64,000 bases of DNA from Straminergon stramineum. Its lineage: Eukaryota; Streptophyta; Bryopsida; Hypnales; Calliergonaceae. Below are positions 12,488 through 24,338 of the stretch, piece after piece; within the stretch, counting starts at the first letter, position 1, and each line of letters begins with the position of its first letter. The notes below the pieces were generated by a model. That model was not told where the DNA came from. It was given only the letters and a program-made list of their open reading frames with translations, and made no database searches. The stretch covers positions 21,454,501-21,518,500 of the forward strand of contig OY987268.1 in the NCBI GenBank assembly GCA_963920665.1, written 5' to 3'. The translations under genes and the position numbers were made by a program.

Positions 12488-15400
12488 TCACGACGCCGAA
12501 GCCGACTTGTCCCCGCCGACTTGTCTCGAATCCTCTCCGTCGAAAGTCTCCAGGAGAGAATCAACAATGACGTCAAATGCGTCCTTGGACGTGTACTCAC
12601 CATCAAGTTCTGGATTCCGGTAGACAATTTGGGGGATAAATTCCACCACACTCTCCTGCAGCCTCGCAACCTCGTCTCTCGGCAGGCGCTCCAAGTGCTG
12701 GATCACGTCGTAGTGATGGGTTACTGCTTCGCCGTCAATCAGGACCGAGTACCTAAGGTCACATTATATTCCGAGTTTGGAAATATCGTGAGTTCATGTG
12801 AAAAAAACTCAAAAGCTAGGATGCTATATTGCTCAATCTAGAATTGAGTTTTCAATTGGGAGACTGATCGAAACAACACGAATTTTGTTGAAATTTTTTG
12901 TAGACACCGAAGAACCAAAACATAACCTTATTTAGCAGTGTTCAGTGGATGTTCAATCCCCTCACTGAACTCAAATAGAAAGGATATCTTGCCCTGTTGC
13001 CTATTTCAGCTGGTGAAAAATCAATCAGGTTTCTAAACTGGCATTGACGTAAAGAGAAATCAACAATAGGCTTGCGGAAGTGGAGCAGACAGAAGAGAGT
13101 CATCTTGTCAGACAAAAAGAGGAAAAATATCAATCTTTTATTTTTGCTGAAGTTATCCTTAGAGACCCACTTCCACTACTGAATGTTCCACTATTGAATA
13201 TAATGTTATGATAATGGGTTGCTTTCATAACCAAGTAGTTGAGATTACTTATTTAAGAAGCTTCATAGAAGATGACAAATGCACCACCAAAATCATACCC
13301 TACACTTTCGCATGATGGATGTATGCTACTGAACTTACTGTAATTGGCTATTACCTTCCAAAATGAATTCTTCTTCACTTGGGAAATTAAAAGGTTGAAG
13401 GTTACATTTTCGAATGACCGAAGGATGTTTCGAAAGTGTTCATAATCCATTACTAGCTTCCAAACTAGATATTTTTTCCTCGGGATTTTGCAACTTGATA
13501 TCATGAATGGAAATTTCATATTGATTTTTCAGATATGGTCACATGTCTACTAAAAGTGATAAAATTCTAAAATTTTTTGGGAAAAATTTGGAATGACTAT
13601 AAATTTCTTAAAGTAAAAAAATGAAGAAAATTCATATCAAATATCAAATACACTCAAAAAATCTGAAATTTTCACCATAGATGTATATCATAGTACATGA
13701 AATCATGGTATAAACTAAGTTACCTTGTCACTCTAAAATTAGACAATCAACAAGTCATGGTTATAATAGGTCCAAAGTAAGTATTGCTATAAAATATTGA
13801 AATTTATGAATTTTTCAAATTGGAGTAGAACCTTCACTTAATAAGCTTCATTTCTTTAGATAGACTCAAATTCAAAAAATATCCTTTTTATGGCTAAGAT
13901 TCACATCAAAAGTATATAGCAAAAAATGAAGTCAAAATACACTATTGTAAAAGGGTGATAATTATATGGATTACATATTTTTTGGTTCATAAAAGTCAAT
14001 AATACCATATTTAGGGAATTTAAAATACTATTCATTGAAAATGCACTCAAACAACTTCCCAAAGAACTTTTGGATGAAAAAACATTTGTTTTCCATCCTA
14101 CAAACTTACAATAGGTGTAGTCATCTGTAGGTCAGAAAATATGTCTGCAGCATCCGTTATGAATTAAGGTAGTAAATTAGTGGTACACTAACAACATCGC
14201 CAAATGGTTTGTCATCTTGCCAAAATTTAAAGGTTCCTATTCTGAGAATGAATTTGATATTTGCCCCAATATTGATTGGAAGTTAAAATCAATAGTAGGC
14301 ATCGGAGTTGGAATTTGAAGCAAAAGATTGAACTTCAAGAACCTGAAGAATGAAGTTTTTTTTTAAGGGTTTTAAGGGTTAGGTTTTAGGGTTTAGGGTA
14401 TAGACAATGAGTGCACCTGCTCCCGTCGCCGGTTAGATGCCACAAGTACTGCAACACCGTCTGGTTGCCATTGAACACCACGGGGATGCACCCCGCTACC
14501 AACGAATCGAAGATGCCCTTGCGCGTGAAACTGTCTCCAGCAGGCTGCAAGCAGAAGACGGACTCCAGCGCCATCTTGTAGATCGTTCGTGAAGTTTTGT
14601 GGCAAAGCTGCTCCGTGCAGATGAGGTGCTCGCACTGCGACGATCGCGCGCATTGATCAAACAACTCCCCGCGCACCGTGCCGCTCATGTTGCGGTTCCG
14701 GGAGGAGCCCGCGAACGAAACCAGGTGGGGACGGTGGGCCTTTCGCACAGTAGATTGCCAGGATTGGAGCTCGGATTGGGACGAAGGGTGGAAGCTGGTT
14801 GGGTATGGGATGGCAACCTGGGGCAGAGGGGATCAGAGCGTCAAGGAAACTCAATTGCAAAGCACATGTAGCGAAACCGATGACGGGAATTTGAAAAACA
14901 GAAAAACACTTGATTCATTGTTTGGAAATGCCCCGATTCAATTCGTTACACTGTGAAAATTATGGTTTAATTACGGCCAAAGTATGCATCATCAGGATCA
15001 GTGAAGAGCATTGCATGTGTTTGTCATACCACCAACAAAATTCGACAAAAGAAAGTGCCCATGAGACTGACCTACTCGAAACTACTGAAGGAAACTTGGA
15101 CACCGAGTTCTGGACTAAGGGAGCGATTCTAAAGAACACAATACACGGGAAGTCAAATAAAATGCTCAAATGCAATGCAGGAAAAATCGAAACACTTAAA
15201 AAAACCCGGTGCTTCGGTGACAGAAAACACCGGATTCATCGTCTGAAAATGCCCGATTCAATGCATGATACTGGGAAAATTATCGTTCAGTTAAGGCCAA
15301 ATTATACATCATCAGAAGCAGTGAAGGACACTGCATGTGTGTGCCAATGGGTTTGTCAAAACACACATGAAATTCGACAAAAGAAAGTCCCCGTAAGACT

Positions 15401-17858
15401 GACCTCCTAAAAAACTACAGAAGGAAATTTGGACTAAGGGAGCATTCGTGAAAGAAGACATTTCACGCCATGACAATTGTGGAGGGACATTTCAAGAAAA
15501 CCAGTTGAGGTACTTGTGAAAATCAGATTTCCATTGGAATGGCATCCAAGGTTTGGACTCCACAGAAAAAAGTGAAAGTCTAGTTGAGGTACTAGAGAAA
15601 AATTCCTACTGACCTGGTGGCTGCCGGTCCATGGGCAGCGCTCAATAAAGAGCTTGGTGACATTGCCCATTTCAGGAAATGCCAGGATGGAGCTCCCCCA
15701 TTTCCCCGTCCAGTTCCCGGAGTCTTGTCGCCAGAAGTCCCACACGACGCGGCCAAGCGTGATCACATGGCGCTGGCCGTGGTGAAGGCGAAAGGATGGT
15801 TGTCGACCCAGCCACTTGACCATGCGCTTCACGAGGTAGTCGCGCGTGGTGAGATTGGCGTTGTAGATGTGGCGAGTCAAGTCCAGCGCGTGGTAGAAAG
15901 GAATATAGAAGATGGACGCTTGCGTCGAGTCTTGAGTTAGGCATGGGTATGTTTTCAGTCGACGGTGCAATGTCACCTGTAAACACAAAGGGTGCAGAAT
16001 GTGTTAGATATAGAAGGGGCGAAATACACACATCATGGAGGTATTCCTTAAAATGGCAGGTTTGCAATTGCCAAAACTGAGGTGCGCAAGTAAACTTAGG
16101 ACCGGTCTCGATTGTCCAATTGTACAAAATTTTGCACAATTGCCAAAGTAATGTACACACCCTTGACAGGTTTCGTGCTACACTCAAACTTCTTTGATAA
16201 TCTGATCACCTGGGGTCCCAACTTTATGACCAAGACATAGTTTGAATGTGTGATAAGCATAGTGAGGCGAGTGTGTAGGATATTCTAGAATGTCAGCTTA
16301 GAGAAGTACTAGGAGACTATTCTTGTCTCCCTTCCAGGAATATCAAAAGTTTTCCAGATAATTTTACACAAGGAGCGGGGGGAATGAAAGTCAGTTGGCA
16401 CAAATTTTTCCCTAAACCATAAACCCTGTGAATTGAAAACAGCAATCCGGGAAGCAGAGATAATCTCCCTGTGAAGATCATAACAAAGAGGTGTGAGTGT
16501 ACATCTAATTAGCTCCAGATCTGTCGCATTTATGGGATATCTGTAACTGGAGGACGGGTGATATTTAATGAGAGAGCGTTTTAGGGTTTAGGGCTTAAGG
16601 TATCGATAAAATTTATACCTCTAGGCTGAATTGGTCGGTCTGAAACCACGCACTCGGAGGCTGCAGAATCGCCGCCATAGGATCCGACGCTGGCAGATTC
16701 ATTTGCTCACCGAATCCTCCGTTGGTTACGTCGTCGCACATTGACCACTCCTGCCAGTTCCGCCAGTTCCTGCAATCTGCAGCCAGGTTGACATTTCCAT
16801 TAGAATAGCAGTTTCTCAATTGCCAACAACGTCAAATTTTGTTAAAATGGCGAAATTTCAAACGGATCGGCACTTTCAGGCGCGAGTCTGGATTTTCAGT
16901 CCTAGAAATTAGAGCTCTGGGCACTTGAATGTCACAATTTGGACGCCAAAGCAACGAATTCGACCATCAAAACAAATTGTGATACACAGGCAATTCCTCC
17001 GAAGAGGACAGATCTAGATTTGGGTGCAGTACAATTGCACAAAACCACTGAACCCTGCGAATTCTATGCATTACCCTTCGTGAGATCGTCGTTGAATTCG
17101 GTGGGGAGATCATAGACGAAGATGCGTCGGCCATCGCACTTCTGTAATTCTGTCTGATCGATTAATTCGAGATGCTCATGAGCGCTTGATAAATCTGTCT
17201 GAACACTTGATAATTCTGTCTGTTTACTTGATTCGCGATGCTCCTGAGAGCTTCGTGATTGCGTCTGGTAGCTTCCTTCGTGATGCTCCTGCGCACTTCG
17301 TAATTCATTCTCGTCGCTTGATTTGCGATGCTCCTGGGCGTTTGATAAATCTGTCTGGGAGCTTTCTTCGGGATGCTTCTGCGCTCTTCGTAATTCTGTC
17401 TGCGAGCTTGCTTGGGGATGCCCCGGCGTGCTTGATAAATCCGTTTGGGAGCTTGATTCAATAAGATTCTGCACTTTTCCCAATTCCTTCTGGTCGCGTG
17501 ATTTGAGATGCTTCAGTGCGTTTCGTGACTGCGTCTGGTAGCTTGATTCTGGAGACTCTTGCGCGCTTGATGAATCTGTATGAGAGCTTGGCAAATCTGT
17601 CTGAGAGCTCGATAAATCGGTCTGATCGTTTGATTTGGGAAGTCCTGCTAACTGCTTGGAACTCGAAACTGTTTGGGAAGCATTGGGGCTCTCCAGCTTT
17701 TGCACCAGGAACTCATCTCGAGAGTCAATCCAGACGAAGAGCAAGAAGATGAAAGCGGCGACAAGGATGAACGGCGACCGCCACGCGAACTGCTTCACCG
17801 TCATGGAACGCTGCGCTTTCTGCTGGAGGAAATTCTGGCGTTGGAATGAAGGCGCCAT
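12488..17858 (-). CDS. GT47 exostosin-family glycosyltransferase, MUR3/xyloglucan galactosyltransferase type
   Basis: Five exons: 17858-17075, 16776-16619, 15976-15614, 14817-14417 and 12752-12488. All junctions are GT-AG with phases 1, 0, 0, 2, giving 656 aa. The ATG at 17858 sits in a good context (GCCATGG); the open frame further upstream has no ATG. Residues 28-44 (SPFILVAAFIFLLFVWI) are a signal-anchor, so this is a type II Golgi protein. Residues ~78-240 form a degenerate S/Q/T-rich repeat stem. The GT47 domain starts at C241 with CDGRRIFVYDLPTEFN, then WFQTDQFSLE (305-314), PYPTSFHP (439-446), SVFCLQPAGDSFTRKG (521-536) and DSLVAGCIPVVF (539-550), and ends with YSVLIDGEAV and KDAFDV. 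Family members transfer sugars, often galactose onto xyloglucan xylose, to build wall hemicellulose. The substrate cannot be read from sequence. The region usually reading GRDHF is GQRHV here. Confidence 0.93.
14361..14399 (-). repeat. Telomere-like CCCTAAA tract at the start of GT47 intron 4
   Basis: On the minus strand CCCTAAACCCTAAAACC and further degenerate units begin 17 nt downstream of the donor at 14416. CCCTAAA is the plant telomere/telo-box unit. A similar tract lies at nearly the same distance inside intron 2. Confidence 0.75.
14898..15460. repeat. Diverged tandem duplication inside GT47 intron 3
   Basis: Two direct copies of about 240 bp, near 14898-15140 and 15220-15460, are offset by 322 bp. 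Shared landmarks in order include GATTCA...ATGCCC, GGCCAAA...CATCATCAG, GCATGTGT, ATTCGACAAAAGAAAGT, AGACTGACCT and TTTGGACTAAGGGAGC (or close forms). The open frame through this segment is intronic. The duplication accounts for much of the 796-bp intron. Confidence 0.75.
16579..16600 (-). repeat. Telomere-like CCCTAAA tract at the start of GT47 intron 2
   Basis: On the minus strand CCTTAAGCCCTAAACCCTAA begins 18 nt downstream of the donor at 16618, matching the spacing of the similar tract in intron 4. Confidence 0.7.
17140..17630 (-). repeat. Coding minisatellite in exon 1 of the GT47 gene
   Basis: The DNA repeats a degenerate unit that encodes about 14-15 residues of the form SSQTDLSSAQEHPE. 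Roughly ten variants lie between the membrane anchor and the catalytic domain, with QTDLS, QTELS, QTQSR and AQEH as recurring cores. Units differ by many substitutions, so the expansion is old. Ser/Thr richness suggests an extended, possibly glycosylated stalk (inference). Confidence 0.8.
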
Positions 17859-20800
17859 GGCGTCACTAGCTGTGCCTCCCAACACCCAATTCTGTCCAAC
17901 CCTGCAAGTATTGTACACTACGTTATGTCATTGTAGCTGCCAATAAATGCTGGCTTGCCATGGTATCCCGGTGGCCCTGATCACCAAGTGAAACGTTTGC
18001 AAGGGCTCAAATTGCTCCGTCGCCGTTGCTGGGAAACACCAAGCCTCATGTGAGAAACGTGAAAGTCAGACCACTGGCAGGTTTCAAGGGAGGTACCCTG
18101 GATCATAAATCTACATTCGTCCTCGTTTTTTGAGCTCGGTGCAGTTAAATATCACACTTTCGGCACTCAGAATTCCCGTCTCAATTGTGCCAATAGAACG
18201 AAATTGATGTTGAATTTCGCCGGGACTACCTCGGCGTATGATCAGATCATGAGATACTTCATCAATAGATCTGCATATGCAATAGTCACCTGGATGAGGT
18301 AGCATTCTGAAGCAGCTTCTGTTTCACCTGTCAAATTGAAAATGTCTTTAGGGTGCAGCATCTATTCTGTAGCAGAATTACAAAGTGATTAGATCACAGT
18401 TTTCACATACTTCACTGGTCAGTTGGAAGTACAAAGAAGCAGCTACTGTAGGAGAGGCTCTGTCACTGTAGCTCTGGCTCTGGCTTTTTGAGTAAGGTCC
18501 TAGTCAAACTTCCTCACATGTAGCTTCTGATGATACAAAGCTTCCTCTTCTTTGATCTAGAGCCAATAATTCAAATACAAATCTATGGTGTTTGCAATGC
18601 ATATGACATCATTTAGCAACACTTAAAGTTTCCTCAGTACAATCCAAGAAGCAAAATATTTTGGTGTTAATATTTTCTGAAAATTCAACTAGTAGGTCAA
18701 GAAGAAGGATCAGGCATTGACAAAGTTAACACTACAAAAGGAAGCAACCTAAAGATTAGTAGTGAACGGAACCATGTTTTAATCTGCGTTGAAATAAGGG
18801 TCAATTTCGAATTATCTTCGGCAACATGGATTCCAATGACACTCCAATTTCATTGTTGAATAATGTAATGCACATATAGCTCAAGGGCAATTCAAATTCT
18901 CCTCTAAGGTTTCTCCTCTAAGGTGATTGCACATAAAATCATTCCCAAAAGCTCTGTGATACCGTGAGAATGCAAGAGAAAATGATGAATGGTTTTTTTG
19001 CATGTTCATTATATTCATTACTCCAAATGGACCTCCAACTACATCTTGCTATTGCTCTAGTACTCACCACTTCTGGTAAAATATCCTGTCTGTTCAGTGT
19101 CATTCCAAAAGTAAGACGGGCTGGTTTCAGGAGTACTAGTCACTTGATGAACATGAACAGGGCATTCACTCAAAGCTTTGCAGATCCTCACTGCTTATAG
19201 ACCTTCAATAAATTATTGAAATTTCAATACGCACACCGACCCCCAATTTCTAAATGAAGGATAAAAAATTATAAGGCAGACCAGTTTAAACTCAGAAAGT
19301 CAACATCTGCCATTCTTTTTCTCCTTTTCTTTTGAACAATGAACGGGATGCCAGACTTATAGGTCGGTGACGTCCCTCAAATAATTCTACTACGAATGAG
19401 AGGTGAGCCTTTTGATTATCAATAATCAGGATTTCCAACTTCTAGATGCAAATATTCTCGTCCACGCCATCGTAAGTTAAGACCTAATCTTTTCAAAATT
19501 CTCGGCCGAAGTATAAGACGGGATCCAGAGGCAGTTAATGGAGAACCAGAACGTACATCAAACGTAATGTACTTCACTCATTCAACCTAAAGGAGTCGAA
19601 CGGGAGGGAATTCTGGAGGAATACCTAGATCCCGACCTAAACTACAATTCAAGCTCTAAAATCTAAGTAGTTCAAGACTGCAGCACCCAGTTCACAGAAT
19701 TGTTAAAGTTCAGATATCTATGCATTTCGGAACTTCAGCATTACCCTTCAACCAAGGATTTGGAACTTGAAAATTTCAGCACTTGGATATTATTTGTCTC
19801 TGGTTCCCAGTTTGTCACTCCCGGGTTACAGTGTTGCCTACAGGGTAACTTTGTGCCACTTAAATTTGTGCCAATAATCTTCTGATCAGGTGTAGAGATC
19901 GAGAACTCATGCTCACTCGAAGAGATGGAAACCTGACGAGACGGGAACAAGCGTTCAATTGGCGGCAACATATGTTTTACGGGTCTACTGCAACGGCTTG
20001 GAAAATTCCGGAAGATCTGAGAACACTAGCTTAACTTCTAACTCTGGTGACAGTGTATTGCTGGGTCACGACTTATTCGACGTGTTTGCTAGTAGCTAGT
20101 TCTGCGGTTCTAGTCTTTTAACACCTTGTATTCTTGAGTTATAACGTCTCAGAAATAGATCCAAAAATTTGGAGATACGTTCAAAGTAATGGTGAGCTAG
20201 CTAGAAAGTGTCGACCTCCTCGACTGGCAAGCTTCATAACTGTGATAATTCTACCCAGAGATTTTCACCTTCGATTCTCGCCTGAGTTTATACACCCGGC
20301 TATACATTAGTTAACACTGAGAGTCGAACATGCATGGATTAATGGTTAACAAGACATAATGCAAACTACAGTACTAGATGAGATGTGAATATGAGAGATA
20401 ACTGGGTTTGAATCCGCTCTGGTACCTGTGCACCTTCGATTCTCTTCAGTTTAAAACTCGGCCATTGTGAATCTACTTGCCAGCATTGCAGAAGCCACTC
20501 CTTTAATTTCTAGCTCCGTCCATCCCCACCTTGTCTCCACCAGGGGCTCCAAGAATGCATCGTCACTGCGAATGAAAGGCAATCGAAACCTCAACAATGA
20601 TCTAAACATCCCTCAAAACTATCCCCGAAGCAATACGCTCACCACTCAGGCCCGATTCAGACATGGACGTCCGCTCGCACTGGACGAACCCTTTGTCCAG
20701 GTGATTGTGCGGCTTGATGTGGAGGGAAATTGCCATGTCATCATTGGTTTTGTGTCCGTCCAGTGAAGGTTTTTTTCCAAACATGGATCGGAACTGGACG

Positions 20801-21741
20801 TCCACTAACTTACCCCAGAATTCAGTACAGCCCACGATCTGAATGAAAGCACGGAAATAGAAGACTCGTTAAACACGTACTGGGCGATATTAACCCACGA
20901 ACTTCCCTCGAGCAATGAATGGGAAAACCCGGCGATTAGTTCAAAGTTAGCCGGTGGATTAGGGAAAATATCCGGTTGCAATTTGAAAACATCGGCAAAA
21001 AACTGGTGGAAAAATCTAGAAAATTTCTATTTCTAGTAGAAAATAGAGAAAATAACTGGGATGGGAACTTCAATAACCGGTTGACTATAGGAATTGGAGG
21101 AAAATAGCCGGGGAAATTCAAAAAGTTTCCCGAACACTGCCCTCGAGGCTTTGACAGTCCATTTCGGGTTAAGAACTTTCAACGGACATTGATTTTCACG
21201 AACAACAGTCAGTGCCTTCCTGAGTAACTTTACTGGGTGTTTTTTTCTGGCAATATGAGATTTCATGCCATCACTGTTCATCGGCGCTGTTGGGAAAGGA
21301 GTCCGAAAATAGGAAGAAACACTTCGTGTCTACAGTAAGTTACTGGTCACACGATTTCGAAAAGCTTTTGAAGTCCTCGCATGTCGTAATCCCCGCAGTT
21401 GAGGCTCGGCGGGATCAGTAGTGAGGACAGTGCGGCATGCGGCTCGTACTGCTATTAATGCAAATCCTGGTAATAAGGCGTCCTTTCCAAGAACCGAATT
21501 ACAAACATTCAAACTGTGAGCTACGGTAGCAACGAATGGAGAGCGAATCGCATGTACCTTTGTCCTTATAATTGCGATGATCACGAGGCAATATCAATCG
21601 CAACTGGACCACGCACACAACAATTATAATGAATGACGATAATCACTGAGGCGATGTAGAGAATCCTGGAAACCATTGGAGTTATTCGAAATCTAGGTCA
21701 ACGTGGCGTTGAGAAAGGGCCAGGGTTCCTCCACTTGTTCC
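17859..21741. other. Upstream region of the GT47 gene and unassigned DNA
   Basis: Less AT-rich than the transposon-filled gaps. It should contain the promoter and any leader exons of the GT47 gene near 17.9-18.4 kb, but no transcription start is visible. Short open frames at 18.1, 19.7-20.0, 20.5-20.8 and 21.3-21.6 kb match no family I recognise and do not join into a phased gene. A hidden small gene cannot be excluded. Confidence 0.4.
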
Positions 21742-21744
21742 TAA

Positions 21745-22086
21745 GAGCATCCCCAGCCGTCTTGCAAAATGCAGGGCCATCTAATTTGCAAGTCCCACCG
21801 CCCCACCCACATCATGCTATAAGTTCTCAAATTTGGACCACTTTGCAAGGTCCATTTATTGGCCTATAGCGCTAAAGGTTCATGCTTTGGGGGAAATTGC
21901 TAGTGCTCTTGTCTCATGTGGTTTGCAAGCCACACTTTGCACTTGCAAAACATCCCCATTTTGCAAGCCCCCCCAGGCTTGTGGTATGACCTCTTAACAA
22001 ATTCATCCATTTTGCAAGACGGGTGGGGCAATTTTGTAAGCCACCTTGGACAAGTCATTAGTTTTGCAAGATGGGTGGAGATGCTC
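21745..22086. mobile_element. 342-bp Harbinger/Tourist-like MITE with TAA target duplication
   Basis: The left end GAGCATCCCCAGCCGTCTTG and the reverse complement of the right end GAGCATCTCCACCCATCTTG match at 22 of 25 bases. TAA flanks both ends (21742-21744 and 22087-22089), the 3-bp target of PIF/Harbinger elements. The GAGCATCTCCA terminus is common among plant MITEs of this group (family knowledge). The interior is non-coding and carries several TTTTGCAAG sub-repeats. Confidence 0.85.
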
Positions 22087-22089
22087 TAA

Positions 22090-24338
22090 TAGGTGTACCC
22101 CAAGGCTTGTAAAAGAGATTACACATTTCTGATTAGCCTCCCATTCTCATAGTTTAGGTTGTTCCATTTTCGATCAATTGAAGTGTAGGTGACTCAGTAG
22201 GTGAGAGCTCATGCACTTGAAGACCCTAGGGGACAACAAAAATGTCTAGGAGGTGTACATTGAAAGCTTATGATGATCACATTGTGTACATTGAAAGCCT
22301 TACATTGATTTTGGAACCACCCTATGGTTGGAAATAGATTTGCCTACATATTGAGCATAGGACAAATGAATTTTTTATGAAAAAATTCAGTATAATTTTG
22401 CTTTTAAGGGAAAAAAATTAGGAAATTATGGAATCCTTCTTAAATCTATTTTTCTACATAGGGAAATTTTTTCTTGAACTTTTCCCATGCCACAGATAGG
22501 CTGAATTGCTTAAGTGATAAAAAATGGGTGAATTTTCTAATAATTTCCAATGTCTTTCGAGACGGGTTGCCTCAGATGTTTAATTGTATCTTGAAGGCTA
22601 TATGTTTCAAAAAAGAAAAGAAAAAGGGCCAACATCAAACTAAGATTGACATCCTCATTCCTCCAATGTTATTCCCCTAGGGAAAACATTGAAATTTTTT
22701 ATTTGCCACACATTATAAAATTTGGGAATTTTGAATTTCTATTTAGAATTAAAGGCCACACCTAAATTATATTGGAAAGTTGAAGAAATACAAAATTAAC
22801 ATGGCACAAAATAGGGGGCATTTTTTTAAATATGTCCTTGGTGGGGAAAATGTGGGGTCATTTCACCTTGGCCTTGAAAAGATGGTTGGGGACACACATT
22901 TTAGGCATGGCATGTTGGACAATCTAGAACTAAAGGTAGAGATGGATTGACAATCACAAGAATTATTAGAGCTCTAAAAGTTTCTATATTGAGCAAGATG
23001 ATGACTATATAGTATGTATGTTTCTTTCTTTAGCTCCTTTAACACCTTAAGTCCCAGTGTCCCCTTGGGGGACAATATGGATTTTGGATAGGCTCCTACA
23101 ATCTCAATTTTCATCACAATTTTTTGAAACTATTTGAGAATATCATTTTTATTTGAATTAGTGTCTATAAAAAAAAAATTTGTGCCATTACACTTAGTCC
23201 AAAATAGAATTTGTTGAGCTAGGTGATGGTTAGGTATGGGTATGTTAGAAAGCCCTTTTGACTCTTAAATGGGCCAACATACCCACTTTGAATGGGTCCC
23301 TCTTCAAAACAAAATAATAAATGAATTGCCCAAATGTGGTTTTAGGTGATTGTACAAAGCACTTGTACTATTTTTTGTGACACGTTGTATATTGATCTAT
23401 TTTTTGGGCTTTTGGCCAAAACTTTTGTGTTCTGGATCTAAATGGCCCAAAATTCATTGATAAGGTACTTGTGCTTATAATACGCCTTGGCTAATTTTTT
23501 GGAATTAAAACAATATTTTTCTATTCAAAAATAGCTTCCAATTTTATGTCACACTTGCCAACAAAGCTAATATACAAGCATAGAGTGGGAGTGTGGAGTC
23601 TAGAGCATGGAAAATTGATTGTAGATTTGTAGAATTCATAGAAATTTGTAGAAAATTTATTTCTAAGTTTAGAAAACTAACATTTTGTTTTGGAATATTT
23701 GAAATTTTAATGAATTCCTCAAGGTTCAACCATTAGAACCCTATAACCATGTATATGAACCTATATCCATGAATGTAGAAACTTAGATTGAAACCTCTAA
23801 CCACCTTTGTATGACCTATTAGAGTGGATATATGTTGCAGAACCTATAACTGTGGATATTCAAAGGTCATTCATACTATGGACTACAAATCATCGAAAGT
23901 AGTCTTTTGTATTATAAAGTAGGGTTCTAAATGAAGTTAGTTTAGGGAAACAGAATGACAAACACTTTCACCATGAATTTCCAAGATTTCAATGTGGACT
24001 ACTAGGAATTGAAGTTTGTGGCAATCCATTCAATTAGCAGAATGGATAGGGTTCCTAGGATTTAGGGTGGATGGAGTCTTTGGCATGATCAATATATACA
24101 TTAGATAATTTTAAGGCAGCCATACATTACAATCAATATTTTATGAAATCATCCCAAAGTAAAGAAGAGCAACACTATAAGTTCCAAGTAGACATGTGTG
24201 TAATCAAAGATAGCATGAATGAAGTGGTGGCCCTTTTAGTCTCACTACACGTAGTAAATGAATTGGAATACAAGAAGATCTTTCATGTCTACTTGTTCAT
24301 TGGAGGAACTGAAATAGTCAGAAATTTAGTAAAGAGGC
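22090..24338. other. AT-rich intergenic DNA with a partial dispersed-repeat copy
   Basis: No gene recognised. A truncated copy of the TTAA...CCTAAAG repeat starts at 23039 (TTAACACCTTAAGTCCC, then GTCCCCTTGGGGGACAA), matching the left part of the copy at 8181. Confidence 0.45.
23039..23160. mobile_element. Truncated dispersed repeat copy R4
   Basis: The left end and the CCCCTTGGGGGACAA block match copies R1 (8181) and R2 (53397). The right half is not recognisable. Confidence 0.45.

Noticed and set aside
14910..15410. 166-codon open frame on the plus strand
   Set aside because: It lies in intron 3 of the opposite-strand GT47 gene and is made by reading through two diverged tandem repeats; no protein resemblance.
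17858..17918. Longer N-terminus for the GT47 protein upstream of 17858
   Set aside because: The open frame extends but has no ATG; the first ATG, in a good context, is at 17858 and places the membrane anchor at a normal distance.
20320..20420. tRNA-like TTCGA/TTTGAATCC motifs
   Set aside because: No acceptor, D or T stems could be paired around them.
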